From contig NZ_JAGJEI010000004.1 of the NCBI RefSeq assembly GCF_018100985.1, positions 62,001-126,000 of the forward strand: a stretch of DNA of 64,000 bases, written 5' to 3'. The position numbers and the translations under genes were made by a program. This document shows, piece by piece, positions 1 through 10,663 of this stretch. Below the pieces are notes generated by a model, which was given only the letters and a program-made list of their open reading frames with translations, did no database searches and was not told where the DNA came from. Position 1 is the first letter of the stretch. Each line of letters opens with the position of its first letter. The DNA is from Pseudoalteromonas sp. MMG007. Lineage in GTDB: Bacteria; Pseudomonadota; Gammaproteobacteria; Enterobacterales; Alteromonadaceae.

Positions 1-850
1 TTAAGCTTTTTAAAAGTGCATCTGGAGATGTAGGTTTATGCATAAACGCTGCAAATATTTTAGAAGACGTATTACCTGCATTCATAGCTGAAATATAGTG
101 CGACGGTAAAGAACGGAACTTACACATATCAATTTCACTACTAAGTGCTATTAGCACTTCATCCAATACATATTGGATAATAGATTCAGCTTCAACACCC
201 CATAGGTCAATATTACAGTGAACTAATTTAGGCAATTCTTTTTTATTTTTTAGTTCATCAACAGCTAAATTTATTGCCGTTGTTTTCCCGACACCAAAAG
301 CTCCACATATTAAAATGCGCTTACTCTTCGCTGGATTTTTCTTATCGCATAAAGTTTTTTCAATTTGTTTAGCAATATGCCGCGTTGAAGCATTATTTTT
401 TGGTGTATTACGTTTAGTACGAGTTTTAAAAAGTTCTAATACAGGTAAAAATGCCAATCCGGCTATAAGAGGTAAGTATAAAAATACTAACTCTAAACTA
501 ACCACAGAACCAGTTGCTTTAGATTCAAAAAACAACCAAATAGCAATAGTGCATATTACAGATAGCATTTGCGAAGGATACCGCCAATTAAATTGCCAAT
601 ACCTTTTTGAATTATAGATAGAAAAGCTATCTGCAATTTTGTTTACGGCTAAGCCTGCTAAAAATAATAATGTAGCGTAACCATACAAAGGTGTGAAATT
701 TGAAGTATTAAATGTTTTTTGAAGAAGATTAGTCCAAGCGAGCAACAATTCTTGAATAATGGTTACTGAAGACATAATTAAAAACAAAATATAGGTAATA
801 ACACCATATAAAATTAATGTCGTATAACGAGAAAAAGTGACCATATTCAT
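1..850 (-). CDS. Membrane KAP-like P-loop NTPase (C-terminus outside window)
   Basis: About 283 N-terminal residues are visible; the gene runs off the left edge. Hydrophobic helices lie near residues 8-30, 50-65 and 95-130. They are followed by a basic linker and a Walker A motif, GAFGVGKTTAIN (P-loop codons near position 300), then a strand reading LVHCNIDLWG. N-terminal or inserted membrane helices with a P-loop are typical of KAP NTPases, a family that includes phage-exclusion proteins such as PifA; that family call is by resemblance. The start is ATG at 850, with a second in-frame ATG at 844; no strong ribosome site is seen. It lies just downstream of an orphan antitoxin. A defence or membrane-signalling role is only inference. 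Confidence 0.6.
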   Translation of the reverse strand, partial: MNMVTFSRYTTLILYGVITYILFLIMSSVTIIQELLLAWTNLLQKTFNTSNFTPLYGYATLLFLAGLAVNKIADSFSIYNSKRYWQFNWRYPSQMLSVICTIAIWLFFESKATGSVVSLELVFLYLPLIAGLAFLPVLELFKTRTKRNTPKNNASTRHIAKQIEKTLCDKKNPAKSKRILICGAFGVGKTTAINLAVDELKNKKELPKLVHCNIDLWGVEAESIIQYVLDEVLIALSSEIDMCKFRSLPSHYISAMNAGNTSSKIFAAFMHKPTSPDALLKSL

Positions 851-949
851 CCATGTACTCAATATTTACTTTTTTATATGCTAACACGCCCTAATATAAA
901 CAGAAAAATAGTCTGAGCTACTTTATGTCACTTTAAGCATTAGCTTTTT

Positions 950-988
950 CTAATTAATGTAATTCAATTGATAAGAGCTATAAGTCAT
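950..988 (-). pseudogene. Possible 12-codon stub of a RelE/StbE-type toxin
   Basis: An ATG overlaps the last codons of the upstream antitoxin gene, the usual arrangement in StbD-StbE and RelB-RelE pairs. It reads MTYSSYQLNYIN and then stops. Toxins of this family often begin MTY followed by a short beta strand. No longer toxin frame follows before the NTPase gene. I infer a truncated or replaced toxin; 12 codons are too few to prove homology. Confidence 0.3.
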
Positions 989-1229
989 CAATGCTAACTT
1001 CAATCTCCTGAGATAAATCAGCTCTACGACTTTCAATAATTTTAGCTAATTCATAGTCATCAAGCTGATCCATTATCAACTCATACAATTGTGCAGGAAC
1101 TAAATAAGCAACTGTCTTATTATATTTCGAAATTTCGATGCTCTTTCCACCAGCTTTATTTAAGAGCCCAATTGGATTTTTTCTCAGTTCTGAAATACTT
1201 GCTGAACAATCAGCTAATAACGCTTTCAT
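978..1229 (-). CDS. Phd/YefM-type (StbD-like) antitoxin, orphan
   Basis: This 83-residue protein has the layout of Phd/YefM antitoxins: an N-terminal DNA-binding fold (SASISELRKNPIGLLNKAGG), a strand with AYLVPAQLYE, and an acidic C-terminal tail (ESRRADLSQEIEVSIDDL) of the kind that wraps a RelE-fold toxin. Such antitoxins neutralise the partner toxin and repress their own promoter. No intact toxin gene follows: only a 12-codon frame overlaps its end, and then a P-loop NTPase gene begins. It may be an addiction-module remnant, an anti-addiction element, or a regulator of the downstream gene. The family call is firm; the present function is unknown. Confidence 0.8.
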   Translation of the reverse strand: MKALLADCSASISELRKNPIGLLNKAGGKSIEISKYNKTVAYLVPAQLYELIMDQLDDYELAKIIESRRADLSQEIEVSIDDL

Positions 1230-1311
1230 AAAACACCTGATAAAGTTAAAACTGTACTTAATTTTAGGTTTTTTAACTCAATCTGTATATTTTTATAATT
1301 ACTTTACTCTT

Positions 1312-2379
1312 TCACTGCATCTTTACCGTTTCAACATTTACAACTTGATTCACACTGCCCTGAATAACCACTGTCGCTGATATTTTATCTTGAATGGCTT
1401 GCCTGTTTGGGTCCCAATACACTTGTAAAAAGCCTAATAAACCTGTGGCAAAACCAGCTCCATAGCCGCCGTAGCGCCCAAAGCAATCTAATAAACCTAG
1501 TGGCTCACCGCTTAGTGCTACTACGCGAATATTACATACTTTTTTACCTGGGGTTTGTCCGCGCCATAATAACGAGAACAACGTAAAGTATACGGCAGCC
1601 CAACCAAAGCCAAGGCCTAGGTCTTGAATAATGCCTTTGCCCCACTGCAAAATGCTGGTGACAGGTTTGCTTTTCTTGCTTTTAGTGTCTGCTTTTTCAA
1701 CTATATTGCTTTCATCTGAAGCTTCGCCCGAAATGCTCTTTAGCTCTGTATCATTATTTTTAAAATCATCTGCCGCTATAGGCTCATCATCAATAGCCAT
1801 TAACTGCAATAACGTGCGCGTAACTTCAATCCCGCCAACGTCTTCAATTTCAGCAAGCGCTGGTAATTGGCCAACTAAATTAGCACGAGCAGCGCTTTGG
1901 CAAACATCATCGCAGTTTTTATCATCGTCTGTTTGCGCCAAATACGTGCGTATTATTGATTTTTCATGCTCACTTAACTCATCGTTTTTCTGCGTTTTTT
2001 CTATTTGTATACCTTGAATAGCGTTATCGTCTTCAAAAAAATCTATCGCTAATGAGAGCACGGTGAGTGCGCTTACAAACAAAAAGCTCGCTGCAAAAAG
2101 TTTTAGAGCTCTGCGCCAAAACGATGACATTTTTGGCAGGTATTGCTGCGCAGTGCCTTTATAAAAAGCCATCGCAGCTACAAATGCAATTAAAGTCGCG
2201 CTTAGCTTAGCGGCCATAAATATCAAAGTGACATCTATAATCATTGCCATTGCACGTTTAATAGGGGTCGCTAATGGAATGCCTAATAACGCTTGGTCAA
2301 TTTTAAAGGCATGTGGGGTGATCACGTCTTTGGTTTCAGAGTCCGATAATACTAATTGTTCTATTTCTTTGGCTTTCAT
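1312..2379 (-). CDS. RDD-family membrane protein
   Basis: This 355-residue membrane protein contains the RDD domain in two parts. The N-terminal part (residues about 30-120) has two hydrophobic helices, with TPIKRAMAMIIDVTL taking the place of the R-D signature. The C-terminal part holds the characteristic TPGKKVCNIRVV motif and a final DPNRQAIQDKISATVV block. Between them is an acidic, hydrophilic insert (about residues 120-240), longer than usual for the family. RDD proteins are poorly understood; some affect Na+ or other ion transport. The gene stands alone and has no obvious Shine-Dalgarno before its ATG. Function unassigned. Confidence 0.8.
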   Translation of the reverse strand: MKAKEIEQLVLSDSETKDVITPHAFKIDQALLGIPLATPIKRAMAMIIDVTLIFMAAKLSATLIAFVAAMAFYKGTAQQYLPKMSSFWRRALKLFAASFLFVSALTVLSLAIDFFEDDNAIQGIQIEKTQKNDELSEHEKSIIRTYLAQTDDDKNCDDVCQSAARANLVGQLPALAEIEDVGGIEVTRTLLQLMAIDDEPIAADDFKNNDTELKSISGEASDESNIVEKADTKSKKSKPVTSILQWGKGIIQDLGLGFGWAAVYFTLFSLLWRGQTPGKKVCNIRVVALSGEPLGLLDCFGRYGGYGAGFATGLLGFLQVYWDPNRQAIQDKISATVVIQGSVNQVVNVETVKMQ

Positions 2380-2496
2380 TTTTATATTTGTTATTAAAAT
2401 GGGTAACCCATTTAACTTACGCGCTTTTTATTTTTAGCTCAAGTTAAAGGCTCTACAAATGAAGAGATAAACAACGAGCCCACTATTAAAACGCCA

Positions 2497-2712
2497 GTGA
2501 AGTCTGATAAGTCAGAAGTAATTAGCCAAAATACAACGGGGACTAAGCGCTTAGAAAAGTTTAATGGCAAATGTTATTTAATAGACACAGCAACCGTATT
2601 TGGCAGTAACGGTTTGCCTCAAGGTAGCGGCAAACCCTGCCCTGAAGATAAAACAGATAAAGAAATCATGTTTGAAAAAATAATGAAGAAATGGAGCCGT
2701 AAAAATAATTAG
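2497..2712 (+). CDS. Small hypothetical protein, possibly N-terminally truncated
   Basis: The 71-codon frame begins with GTG, but it stays open upstream to a stop at 2413. The extra residues, FLFLAQVKGSTNEE, look like the end of a signal peptide whose start is missing. An upstream ATG at 2399 in another frame gives only MGNPFNLRAFYF before a stop, so a frameshift is possible. The body is hydrophilic and ends GKCYLIDTATVFGSN, a Gly-Ser stretch and a lysine-rich tail, with two cysteines. No family recognised. It may be a small exported protein gene that has lost its start. Confidence 0.35.
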   Translation: MKSDKSEVISQNTTGTKRLEKFNGKCYLIDTATVFGSNGLPQGSGKPCPEDKTDKEIMFEKIMKKWSRKNN

Positions 2713-2776
2713 CTTTAATAAGTGAACAAATAATATATTTAGCCGTATTGATAATTTAAAGCTATTAGGAACAGCC

Positions 2777-3301
2777 ATGACCACTTTGCAGCTCTCATCA
2801 CTTTTTGTATTTAATGCGTTATTTTTAACGACGCATGCTAATGCCAATCAAAATTGGTATGTAGTAAACGACTCCGTAATGGGCGGTGTATCTAATAGCC
2901 AAGTGAGCCAAACTGCTACAAGTTTAATATTTAAAGGGGATGTATCGCTTGAAAACAACGGCGGTTTCGCATCAATACGTACCGAACTTGACACCCAAGG
3001 TCAAAATTCTAAAAGCATAACGCTACGCATTAAAGGTGATGGAAAAACCTATCAGCTAAGACTTAGAACATCCGACTACCTTGATGGGCCAGCCTATACG
3101 CACTCATTTAACACAACTAAAAACGAATGGATGGATATTCACTTTACTCAACGTGATTTTACGTTAACTTTTCGTGGCCGCGTGCTTGAGCAACAAGCAA
3201 CTATTAATTTTAATGACATTAAACGACTGGGCTTTTTAATTGCAGACAAACAAGAGGGTGAATTCAAACTTGAGGTGAGCAAAATCGAGTTTAAAAGCTA
3301 A
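2777..3301 (+). CDS. Exported CIA30-domain protein
   Basis: This 174-residue protein has a hydrophobic signal sequence ending near LFLTTHANA, then a single CIA30 (NDUFAF1-like) domain. Family hallmarks are NWYVVNDSVMGGVSNSQ near the mature N-terminus, the GGFASIRT strand, LRIKGDGKTYQLRLRT, and a final DIKRLGFLIADKQEGEFKLEV. The fold is a galactose-binding-like beta sandwich. In mitochondria the family assists complex I assembly; bacterial members are mostly uncharacterised and often sit near redox or stress genes. The start follows AGGA with good spacing. The neighbours give no clear clue. Confidence 0.85.
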   Translation: MTTLQLSSLFVFNALFLTTHANANQNWYVVNDSVMGGVSNSQVSQTATSLIFKGDVSLENNGGFASIRTELDTQGQNSKSITLRIKGDGKTYQLRLRTSDYLDGPAYTHSFNTTKNEWMDIHFTQRDFTLTFRGRVLEQQATINFNDIKRLGFLIADKQEGEFKLEVSKIEFKS

Positions 3302-3319
3302 CCTATCAGCCCTGCGCCT

Positions 3320-3832
3320 TTAAATTGTATAGCTATCGCCTCGTCTTTTTATTTCGCTGATAACCAGCTCAATCATTTGCTGCTTTATCGCAGCTTGCTC
3401 TGATTTTAATTCCCCGAGTTGTAGCTCAAGCCTATCTATTTGATCTTGCTGTTGTGTGTTTTTATATTTTTTTACACCTAGGTGATCAGCATCTAAAGCT
3501 GAATTTGCATCACTTTTATTTAGCTCATTGGCGCTACTATTTAATGATAAACTTCGCTGAACTGGGCTTTGCTTAAGTTTGTTAATTTGCTCTTGTAATG
3601 CAACAATTTGACCTGTGAAATGTTTATATACTTTTTCTAAATTTTTATACTGATTGCCAAACGTTGCGTTATCTTCGCTGTATTTTTGTGCTTTAGTATC
3701 TAAAAACTTTGATAACACATAGTTTGGTTCTTCCTCACTCTCTTGCTCGGTAAGTTGTTTATCTGACTGCTTTAGAGGCTGAGAGTTATTACTAAGTACT
3801 TTATAGGAAATGGGAGACGGTGAAATATTCAT
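3320..3832 (-). CDS. Hypothetical coiled-coil protein
   Basis: This 170-residue hydrophilic protein has no signal peptide or membrane segment. Heptad-like segments appear at about residues 65-90 (YKNLEKVYKHFTGQIVALQE) and 130-165 (IDRLELQLGELKSEQAAIKQ), separated by a Ser/Asn-rich linker. The N-terminus (MNISPSPISYKVLSNNSQ) looks disordered. The ATG is preceded by AGGGA at good spacing. I do not recognise the family. The gene is divergent from an upstream terminator and tail-to-tail with the CIA30 gene, so it is probably monocistronic. Confidence 0.6.
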   Translation of the reverse strand: MNISPSPISYKVLSNNSQPLKQSDKQLTEQESEEEPNYVLSKFLDTKAQKYSEDNATFGNQYKNLEKVYKHFTGQIVALQEQINKLKQSPVQRSLSLNSSANELNKSDANSALDADHLGVKKYKNTQQQDQIDRLELQLGELKSEQAAIKQQMIELVISEIKRRGDSYTI

Positions 3833-3920
3833 TACTTTATCCCTAAAATAGTGTGTCGCTATTATAGGTATCGACCTATTAATAAAATCCTTGAGTAAAT
3901 TTTATTGTTAGCAAATAGCA

Positions 3921-3950
3921 AAAAGCCCCACTTTATTAAAGTGAGGCTTT
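3921..3950 (-). terminator. Hairpin terminator after fkbp gene
   Basis: An inverted repeat AAAGCCCCACTTTA / TAAAGTGAGGCTTT with a short loop lies just past the FKBP stop codon. The right-hand side carries T residues on either strand, so it could act in both directions; only the minus strand has an adjacent gene ending here. Confidence 0.7.
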
Positions 3951-3970
3951 AGTAGTTTATTACTAAAAAC

Positions 3971-4447
3971 TTATGATTCTATTGCTAATAATTCTACTTC
4001 AAAAATAAGCAGTGATGCAGGGGGTATGCTCCCTACTCGCTTTTCACCGTAGGCGAGTTGGTGCGGTACATAAAAAATGTATTTATCACCTGGGCTCATA
4101 AGTTGTAAGCCTTCGGTCCAACCTTTAATTACTTGGTGTAAGCCGAAGCTAATTGGCGTTTTACGATCTACTGAGCTGTCAAATACAGTGCCGTCGATTA
4201 ATGTACCGTGGTAGTGCACGTTAACCATGCTGGTTGGGCTAGGTGTATTTTCACTTTCGCCTTTATGCAGAATTTTGTACTGTAAGCCAGAGCTGGTTTC
4301 TATTACGCCCTCAACTTGGGCATTAGCTACTAGGTAGTCAGCTTCAATTTGTGCATTTATACCTGCTTGTTGCTTTGCTTTTTTACTATTTTGAAATATT
4401 AAAAAACAAAATATAGCGATGATCACCGCTAAAATTATATTGATCAT
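3971..4447 (-). CDS. Membrane-anchored FKBP-type peptidyl-prolyl isomerase
   Basis: The 158-residue protein begins with one hydrophobic helix (MINIILAVIIAIFCFLIFQ), probably an uncleaved anchor. The FKBP domain follows from about residue 50: SGLQYKILHKG, VNVHYHGTLIDGTVFDSS, VIKGWTEGLQLMSPGDKYIFYVP, AYGEKRVGSIPPASLLIFEVELL. It catalyses cis-trans isomerisation of prolyl bonds; active-site residues such as the Tyr in HYHG, the FD pair and VIKGW are present. The anchor suggests it acts in the periplasm. Its ATG directly follows the stop codon of the Lon-like protease gene with no gap, so the two are probably co-translated, pairing a folding helper with a protease. Confidence 0.9.
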   Translation of the reverse strand: MINIILAVIIAIFCFLIFQNSKKAKQQAGINAQIEADYLVANAQVEGVIETSSGLQYKILHKGESENTPSPTSMVNVHYHGTLIDGTVFDSSVDRKTPISFGLHQVIKGWTEGLQLMSPGDKYIFYVPHQLAYGEKRVGSIPPASLLIFEVELLAIES

Positions 4448-6895
4448 TTAGTGTTTTTCCTCATCAAGCTCTGCATCTTTGTCGTCTTCGCTATCGCCAT
4501 TAACTATATCGGCAATATCTTTTAAACGCGCTAAAGCAATGCCGTTTACAGAATCCTCTGGGTATTCTCCATCAATAATATTGCCAGCTTCAATATCCAT
4601 TAATAAGTTAAGTGCTTGGTCTACCGTTTCTACGGCGTAAATATTAAATTTACCGCGCTCTACGGCATCAAGTATTTCGTCATCAAGTACTAAGTTAACT
4701 TGGTTCGATTTTGGAATAATAACGCCCTGCTCGCCTGTTAAGCCGCGCATTTTACACAGCTTAAAAAAGCCTTCTATTTTCTCGTTTACACCACCAATGG
4801 CTTGCACATCACCATGTTGGTTAATAGAGCCCGTAAGCGCGATTGATTGGCTAATTGGTAAACTAGTAATGGCTGAAATAAGCGCACATAACTCAGCAAG
4901 TGACGCACTATCGCCATCTATGTAACCATAGCTTTGCTCAATGGCTATGTTGGCGCTTAGCGTTAAGCTAAAGTGCTGCGCGTATTTGTTACCTAAATAA
5001 CCGGTAAGTAGCATTACGCCTTTTGAGTGAATAGCTTTACCAAGCTCGGCTTCACGCTCAACATCGATTACGCCATCGGCGCCTGCATATACGGTAGCGG
5101 TTATACGTGCTGGTGTGCCAAACGAGGTATCGCCAATGTGCAGCACTGTTAAGCCATTTACTTTACCAATTGCTTGGCCTTGTGTGGCAATAAGCGTGTG
5201 GCCTTCTTTTATATCGCTTAGCATATTTTCGCTAATTTGGCCGGTGCGATACTGCTTGCCTTCAATAGCTTCATCAATATGATGCGCGTCAACTAGCGTT
5301 TGATTATCTTGTTTGGCGTAGTAACTTGCCTCTGCTACAAGCTCAAGTACATCAGCAAAACGCGCTGATAACTTATTATGATGCTCTGCTTGGCGGTAGC
5401 TAAACTTAAGTAAACGCACCATAGCGGCTTGCGTTGTTGTGCACTTTAAAGTTTGCTCACAATACTGCGTTACTTTAGTAATAAACTGGTACTGTAGTTT
5501 ATCGCTACTTGGCAAGTAATAGTCAAAGTCGGCAAGCACTCTAAATAGTTCAGCAAATTCTTCGTCGTACTCACCTATGGTGTAGTAAAGCTCACGAGAG
5601 CCTAATAAAATAATTTTTACATCAAGCGGTATCAGTTGCGGGCGAAGTGTAAAACTACTGCCAACTGAGCTGTCTTGGTACGGTAAATCGTTTTTAATTT
5701 GGTGTGTTTTAAGCGAAAGCTTTAAACCATCCCACACTTGTGGGTTAGCCATTACTTTTTCGGCGTCCATAATTAAGTAACCGCCATTAGCACGATGCAA
5801 AGCCCCTGGCTGAATTGAGCGGTAACTTGTTATAAGTGAGCCTTGCGAAGTTGAATACTCAATTTTGCCAAATATATTGCCAAACGTTGGGTTAGGCTCA
5901 TATACCACAGGTGCTGCATCGTCTTCTTTAAACTCAACTAAAATGTTAGGTGCGAAAAAGTCGGTAAGCATGCCCTTACGATCAAAGTCTTCTTTGCTTT
6001 CTTCGCTTTCGTCTTCGTCGTCAAGCCACTCAAGTACCGCATCAATAATTTCTACGCGTATATCTTTTAGGTAACGCAGTACACCAATGTGGGTCGCATA
6101 TTTGTGTTCTAAATCTTTTAACAGCGGTTTTGTAGCTTGCTCTGCGGTCGACTTTTTAAGGTTACGTTGTTTTTCTTTTGATTCGCGCTTCCAACGAGGT
6201 AATTCAATGAGCGCTTCTATTAACGCATCTTCTAGCTTTTCTATTTTTTCAAAAAACTCTTCGCGTAAATTGTCTTCAAGTTCTGCAAATTCGTTATCAC
6301 TTAATTGCTTGCCATCAACAAGTGGTGCAAAACCTACTGAATTTTTTTCTTCAACTAATGCTACGCTTTGCTCAAATGCAGCAATTTCTACAGCGGTAAT
6401 GGCGCTGTCGTAGGCATCGTTAAATTCACGGTCGATAGATTTCTTTTTACGTTGGTATGCAGGGTTGTCAAACGCTGCCGGAAAAGTGTCAAGCACTTCA
6501 TCTAAAAACGAGTCTATGTCGTCGCTTAACTGTTTGCTTTGCCCTGCTTGCATAAATAGCGCAATAGGCTCGCGGTGGTCGTCGTAATTATTTACGTATA
6601 ACCATTCGTTTGGCGTTGAACGGTCTTTGGCGTGTTGTTTAAGTTTATCTTTTACAAGCGTAAAACGACCATGTGCAGCTTCGCCCATTACATAAACATT
6701 GTAACCGGGCAATTCCATTCCTAATGAAAAGTCCAGGGCACTTTGGGCACGTTGCTGCCCTATAAAAGTAAGTTGCTCTGGGTATGGATTGCTCATACAC
6801 GTGCTTACGTGATTAGTAGAAATACTCGGTGCGAGCTGTGAAACAGATAGTGGCAGCAATTTTTTCGTCATTCTAACTTCTTTTTTTACCAACAT
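4448..6895 (-). CDS. Lon-like ATP-dependent serine protease (YcbZ/LonB class)
   Basis: 815 residues. An N-terminal AAA-like domain (about 30-130 and 330-560) includes ELPGYNVYVMGEAAHGRFTLV, where the Walker A lysine is replaced by Arg-Phe (GRFT). A charged insert lies at about residues 160-320. The C-terminal S16 Lon protease domain has the catalytic Ser in DGDSASLAEL (near 661) and the Lys in GGVNEKIEGF (near 704), the usual spacing of about 43. Members such as E. coli YcbZ share degenerate nucleotide sites. The first ATG gives MLVKKEVRMTKK; the ATG at 6871 (MTKKLLPLS) is an alternative start. The FKBP gene follows with zero spacing. Confidence 0.88.
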   Translation of the reverse strand: MLVKKEVRMTKKLLPLSVSQLAPSISTNHVSTCMSNPYPEQLTFIGQQRAQSALDFSLGMELPGYNVYVMGEAAHGRFTLVKDKLKQHAKDRSTPNEWLYVNNYDDHREPIALFMQAGQSKQLSDDIDSFLDEVLDTFPAAFDNPAYQRKKKSIDREFNDAYDSAITAVEIAAFEQSVALVEEKNSVGFAPLVDGKQLSDNEFAELEDNLREEFFEKIEKLEDALIEALIELPRWKRESKEKQRNLKKSTAEQATKPLLKDLEHKYATHIGVLRYLKDIRVEIIDAVLEWLDDEDESEESKEDFDRKGMLTDFFAPNILVEFKEDDAAPVVYEPNPTFGNIFGKIEYSTSQGSLITSYRSIQPGALHRANGGYLIMDAEKVMANPQVWDGLKLSLKTHQIKNDLPYQDSSVGSSFTLRPQLIPLDVKIILLGSRELYYTIGEYDEEFAELFRVLADFDYYLPSSDKLQYQFITKVTQYCEQTLKCTTTQAAMVRLLKFSYRQAEHHNKLSARFADVLELVAEASYYAKQDNQTLVDAHHIDEAIEGKQYRTGQISENMLSDIKEGHTLIATQGQAIGKVNGLTVLHIGDTSFGTPARITATVYAGADGVIDVEREAELGKAIHSKGVMLLTGYLGNKYAQHFSLTLSANIAIEQSYGYIDGDSASLAELCALISAITSLPISQSIALTGSINQHGDVQAIGGVNEKIEGFFKLCKMRGLTGEQGVIIPKSNQVNLVLDDEILDAVERGKFNIYAVETVDQALNLLMDIEAGNIIDGEYPEDSVNGIALARLKDIADIVNGDSEDDKDAELDEEKH

Positions 6896-6949
6896 ATTCG
6901 CTGGCTTTTGGGCGTATTAAGTGGCCTACAAGCCACTTAATACATATAT

Positions 6950-7408
6950 TTAGGGTTGTAATGCCTTACGGCTAAAATAGATCCCATCACATTCAATACA
7001 CGGAGTAATTTGTGTAGCGTGATAAATATCAAAACTATGGGTGCAATTCTTACATACTAATGTGCCCATGGCTATCCATTCGCCCACGTGATACACACCA
7101 TTGTGCTTTAAATCTTGACTAAGGGATTGCCATTCAAGTTGGGTTTTGTCTTCTATGTGCGAGAGCTCAAACCACAATGACTCTTTAAGTTCTTGCCACG
7201 CAAGCGAATTATAGTGTGATTCGTTTTCTTGAACGTGTTCTATATCACGCTGCAAATAGCTTTTGTATAAAGCGTATCTTTCTTGGCCTAAGTCTTTAAG
7301 TGCTTGCTCAGATTCAACAAATCGAGTGACTGCGTCTTTTACTTCATGATCTTTTACATCTTTTAGCCAATGAGTCAAATCGCTAAGCCATGTTTTATAA
7401 TCTGCCAT
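6950..7408 (-). CDS. ybeL: YbeL-type zinc-ribbon protein (DUF1451)
   Basis: 152 residues from the ATG at 7408, chosen because GGAG lies six bases upstream; a longer frame to 7450 lacks such a site. The N-terminal two thirds is helical and rich in Glu, Lys and Trp. The C-terminus is a zinc ribbon with two CxxC pairs: LVCKNCTHSF and TPCIECDGIYF. E. coli ybeL also lies next to leuS, supporting orthology. The function is unknown. It is divergent from leuS and shares the 130-bp promoter region with it. Confidence 0.85.
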   Translation of the reverse strand: MADYKTWLSDLTHWLKDVKDHEVKDAVTRFVESEQALKDLGQERYALYKSYLQRDIEHVQENESHYNSLAWQELKESLWFELSHIEDKTQLEWQSLSQDLKHNGVYHVGEWIAMGTLVCKNCTHSFDIYHATQITPCIECDGIYFSRKALQP

Positions 7409-7582
7409 TTTATACTCCATCAAAATCAAGGGCGTGTTAGCCATTAACATAGATAAGTATAGGTTAACCTGAACTGAAAGTTAGATTTTAACAAAACCGT
7501 ATTTATACGCTGTGATTAGGCGTTTATTTGGGGTATCCTATCGGCAATTTTTTATTAGTTTGCAAGAAGTCTGGAATCATAG

Positions 7583-10171
<2,589 letters not shown>

Positions 10172-10663
10172 ATGGTTAGCTTTAACGCCCTTAAAAACAC
10201 ATTAGCCTTAGTGCTAATGTGTTTTGTGTTATCTAGCTGTGGCTTTCACTTAAAAAAAGCCTCTAGCCTGCCTGATAACCTAAAAACGCTCACGCTTAAA
10301 GGAGATGACGAAAAATCGACTTTATTTGCAGCTCTTAAAAATGAGCTAAAAGCGAGTAATGTTGAACTAAAACCGTCAGCCAAAGATATTGCACAGCTCT
10401 ACCTTCGTAAAGAAAGCATTGAACGTCAAACCCTGTCGTTGTTTCAAAATGGTCAGGTTGCTGAATACGAACTTGCTTATGGCGTAACTTACATCGTTAA
10501 ACGCCCAGGTGAAAAAGCCATTGAAAAACGCTTTGAGCTTTATCGTAACTACCAAGACGACCCTGATCACGCATTAGCTAAAGCAAAAGAACTTGAGCTT
10601 CTTATTAGCGAAATTCGTGAACAAGCAAGTCGTCGTATTGTTAGAGAGCTGTCACAACTATAA
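10172..10663 (+). CDS. lptE: LPS-assembly lipoprotein LptE (RlpB)
   Basis: 163 residues with a lipoprotein signal peptide ending in the lipobox LSSCGFHL. LptE plugs the LptD barrel in the outer membrane and helps insert lipopolysaccharide into the outer leaflet. The mature protein has the short alpha/beta layout of the family, ending in helix ELLISEIREQASRRIVREL. The ATG touches the leuS stop codon and the stop overlaps the holA start (TAATG), so translation is probably coupled. The leuS-lptE-holA order matches E. coli. Confidence 0.95.
   Translation: MVSFNALKNTLALVLMCFVLSSCGFHLKKASSLPDNLKTLTLKGDDEKSTLFAALKNELKASNVELKPSAKDIAQLYLRKESIERQTLSLFQNGQVAEYELAYGVTYIVKRPGEKAIEKRFELYRNYQDDPDHALAKAKELELLISEIREQASRRIVRELSQL

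Noticed and set aside
5865..6413. Serine-rich plus-strand frames opposite the Lon-like gene
   Set aside because: Antisense of acidic coding sequence; no independent signals.
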